The notes below the pieces were generated by a model. The model was not told where the DNA came from, made no database searches, and saw nothing but the letters and a program-made list of their open reading frames with translations. DNA of 5,771 bases, from assembly GCA_019246455.1 (NCBI GenBank), contig JAFAQJ010000176.1:1-5771 (forward strand). The letters run 5' to 3'. The position numbers and the translations under genes are program-made. Origin of the DNA: Pseudolabrys sp. GTDB lineage: Bacteria > Pseudomonadota > Alphaproteobacteria > Rhizobiales > Xanthobacteraceae. Shown one piece after another: positions 4,747 to 5,771 of this stretch; position 1 is the first letter of the stretch, and every line of letters starts with the position of its first letter.

Positions 4747-5771
4747 CTAGAAGTCCTTGAGCAAGCGCTCAATATAGTCGAGCTCGAGCTGCGGCCGCGC
4801 CGGATCGGCAAAGCGCCGTCTTAGCTCTTCAAGAATGCGCCGCGCGCGCTGCGCGTCAATCTCGCCCGGCACCTTGACGGTGACATCGTCGCCGTAGTCG
4901 CGTCCGCGTAGCGGGCGGCCTAACGGATCGGTATCGTTTTGCGCGCGGCCTTGGGCTCGGCCAGGCCGGCCATTCGGTCCTGGACCGATCGTGCCCTGCT
5001 GCTGCATCGCCTGCGCCATGCCTTGAGCGCCCTTGCGCATCGCTTCGAGTGCGCGACCTTGGGAATCGACGGCGCCGTCTGAATTGCCATCCCCAAGTTG
5101 ACCTTCAGCGTCGCCCATTGCCTCCTCGGCGTCGCCGAGCTGATCCATATCGCCTTTCCCACCCTGGCCTTTCTCGCCGTTCTGGCCCTGCTGGGGATTA
5201 GTCATGCCGCGCTGCTTAAGCTGTTCAAGCAGTTTATTGAGGCGCTCGCGTAACTGTTGCTGATCCTGCCGCAAGTCGCCCATCTGCTGATCGCCTTGCT
5301 GACCCTGCTGACCTTGTTGACCGCGTTGACGGTCACGCCGTTGGTCTTGGCCCTGACGAAACGTCTTGTCACGCAACTGTTGTTGCTTGCGGATCATGTC
5401 GCCGAGCTCATCTAGCGCCGACATCATGTCATCGTCATCGTCGCCGTCCGGCGAGGCGCCGGGGCGCGCGGTTTGCAGATTTTCCAGCATCGATTGCAGT
5501 TGTTCGAGCAATTGACGCGCGGCATCTTTGTTGCCGGACCGCGCCAAATTCTCGAGACGGTCGAGCATGTTCTTGAGGTCTTGCGGGCTCAACGTGCGGG
5601 TATTGCGGTCAAGCGGCCGCGCCAATTGCTGCGGATTCTTGCGCAGTTCTTCCATCAACGCCTGCATAAATTTGTCGAGCGCGGCCCGCAGATCATCCAT
5701 CAATTTTTTGATTTCTTCTTCGCTCGCGCCTCGTTCCAAGGCCTGACGCAAATTCTCCTGTGCTTGCCTCA
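4747..5771 (-). CDS. TIGR02302/DUF4175 family low-complexity protein, C-terminal part (cut by window edge)
   Basis: The 3' portion of a long gene whose frame is still open at the right edge; about 340 residues are visible. Full-length members of this alphaproteobacterial family have around 850 residues, with two or three transmembrane helices near the N-terminus (off this window). The long C-terminal region holds Gln/Gly-rich stretches, as here. In order from the edge: a charged helical, probably coiled-coil region (about 5490-5771), an acidic patch DGDDDDDMM (around 5425-5450) and a Q/G/R-rich low-complexity region (about 5140-5355) with tandem GQQ. An Ala/Gly/Gln helical segment follows. 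The conserved C-terminus (from about 4929) reads DPLGRPLRGRDYGDDVTVKVPGEID, then ARRILEELRRRFADPARPQLELDYIERLLKDF, which is the most diagnostic part. Function is unknown. A TTG at 5751-5749 is not a real start, because the coding pattern continues through it. Neighbour of the zinc-ribbon gene and ftsEX. Confidence 0.88.
   Translation of the reverse strand, partial: RQAQENLRQALERGASEEEIKKLMDDLRAALDKFMQALMEELRKNPQQLARPLDRNTRTLSPQDLKNMLDRLENLARSGNKDAARQLLEQLQSMLENLQTARPGASPDGDDDDDMMSALDELGDMIRKQQQLRDKTFRQGQDQRRDRQRGQQGQQGQQGDQQMGDLRQDQQQLRERLNKLLEQLKQRGMTNPQQGQNGEKGQGGKGDMDQLGDAEEAMGDAEGQLGDGNSDGAVDSQGRALEAMRKGAQGMAQAMQQQGTIGPGPNGRPGRAQGRAQNDTDPLGRPLRGRDYGDDVTVKVPGEIDAQRARRILEELRRRFADPARPQLELDYIERLLKDF
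5296..5331 (-). repeat. Nine-base tandem repeat encoding GQQ
   Basis: Four successive nine-base units (plus strand TTGCTGACC, CTGCTGACC, TTGTTGACC, GCGTTGACG; the last is degenerate) encode Gly-Gln-Gln steps in the low-complexity region of the DUF4175 protein. In-frame units suggest copy number can vary by slippage without breaking the gene. Confidence 0.6.

Noticed and set aside
5296..5331. Short repeats as a CRISPR array or mobile-element remnant
   Set aside because: The units are nine bases, contiguous, without spacers, in frame, and explained by the GQQ protein repeat.
5749..5751. TTG at 5751 as the start of the DUF4175 gene
   Set aside because: The same frame continues upstream with family-like sequence (QAQENLRQALERG) to the window edge. 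The family is far longer and has membrane helices further upstream, so the gene is cut by the window.

Overview
The window looks like an ordinary chromosomal segment of an alphaproteobacterium, most likely of the order Hyphomicrobiales (Rhizobiales; Bradyrhizobium/Rhodopseudomonas/Xanthobacteraceae-like). This rests on gene content and order, and on the close fit of the FtsE, FtsX and PlsC sequences to the forms I know from that group. Further support comes from a Gln/Gly-rich TIGR02302/DUF4175 protein, a family I know only from alphaproteobacteria. Base composition is moderately GC-rich and coding density is high. I see no mobile element, RNA gene, CRISPR array or sign of recent transfer.

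Layout, left to right. (1) A ChaC-type gamma-glutamylcyclotransferase on the + strand (GTG at 83 to 616). Its reading frame is open well upstream of the only usual start codon, and conserved residues lie before that codon. (2) A tight minus-strand operon, transcribed right to left from about 3700: ftsE (ATPase), ftsX (permease), a YdcF/DUF218 membrane protein, and a PlsC-type 1-acylglycerol-3-phosphate acyltransferase. Gaps between genes are 5, 1 and 9 bases. The operon ends tail-to-tail with the cyclotransferase gene, the two stop codons overlapping in four bases. (3) A divergent intergenic region of about 150-200 bases with a candidate ftsE promoter, a GANTC (CcrM-type) site and a cluster of CCGTT/AACGG pentamers forming two inverted repeats. 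(4) A + strand gene for a membrane protein with an N-terminal MJ0042-type zinc ribbon and a DUF3426-like C-terminal domain. (5) On the minus strand, convergent with it, the 3' part of a TIGR02302/DUF4175 low-complexity protein, cut by the right window edge.

The theme of regions 2-5 is the cell envelope. FtsEX couples ATP hydrolysis in the cytoplasm to control of periplasmic peptidoglycan hydrolysis at division. PlsC makes phosphatidic acid for membrane phospholipid. YdcF-family proteins are envelope proteins of uncertain role. The zinc-ribbon and DUF4175 proteins are membrane-anchored and uncharacterised. I do not see a new defence or mobile system. The points most worth checking are the operator-like pentamer cluster with a GANTC site at the ftsE promoter, and the missing canonical start of the cyclotransferase gene.
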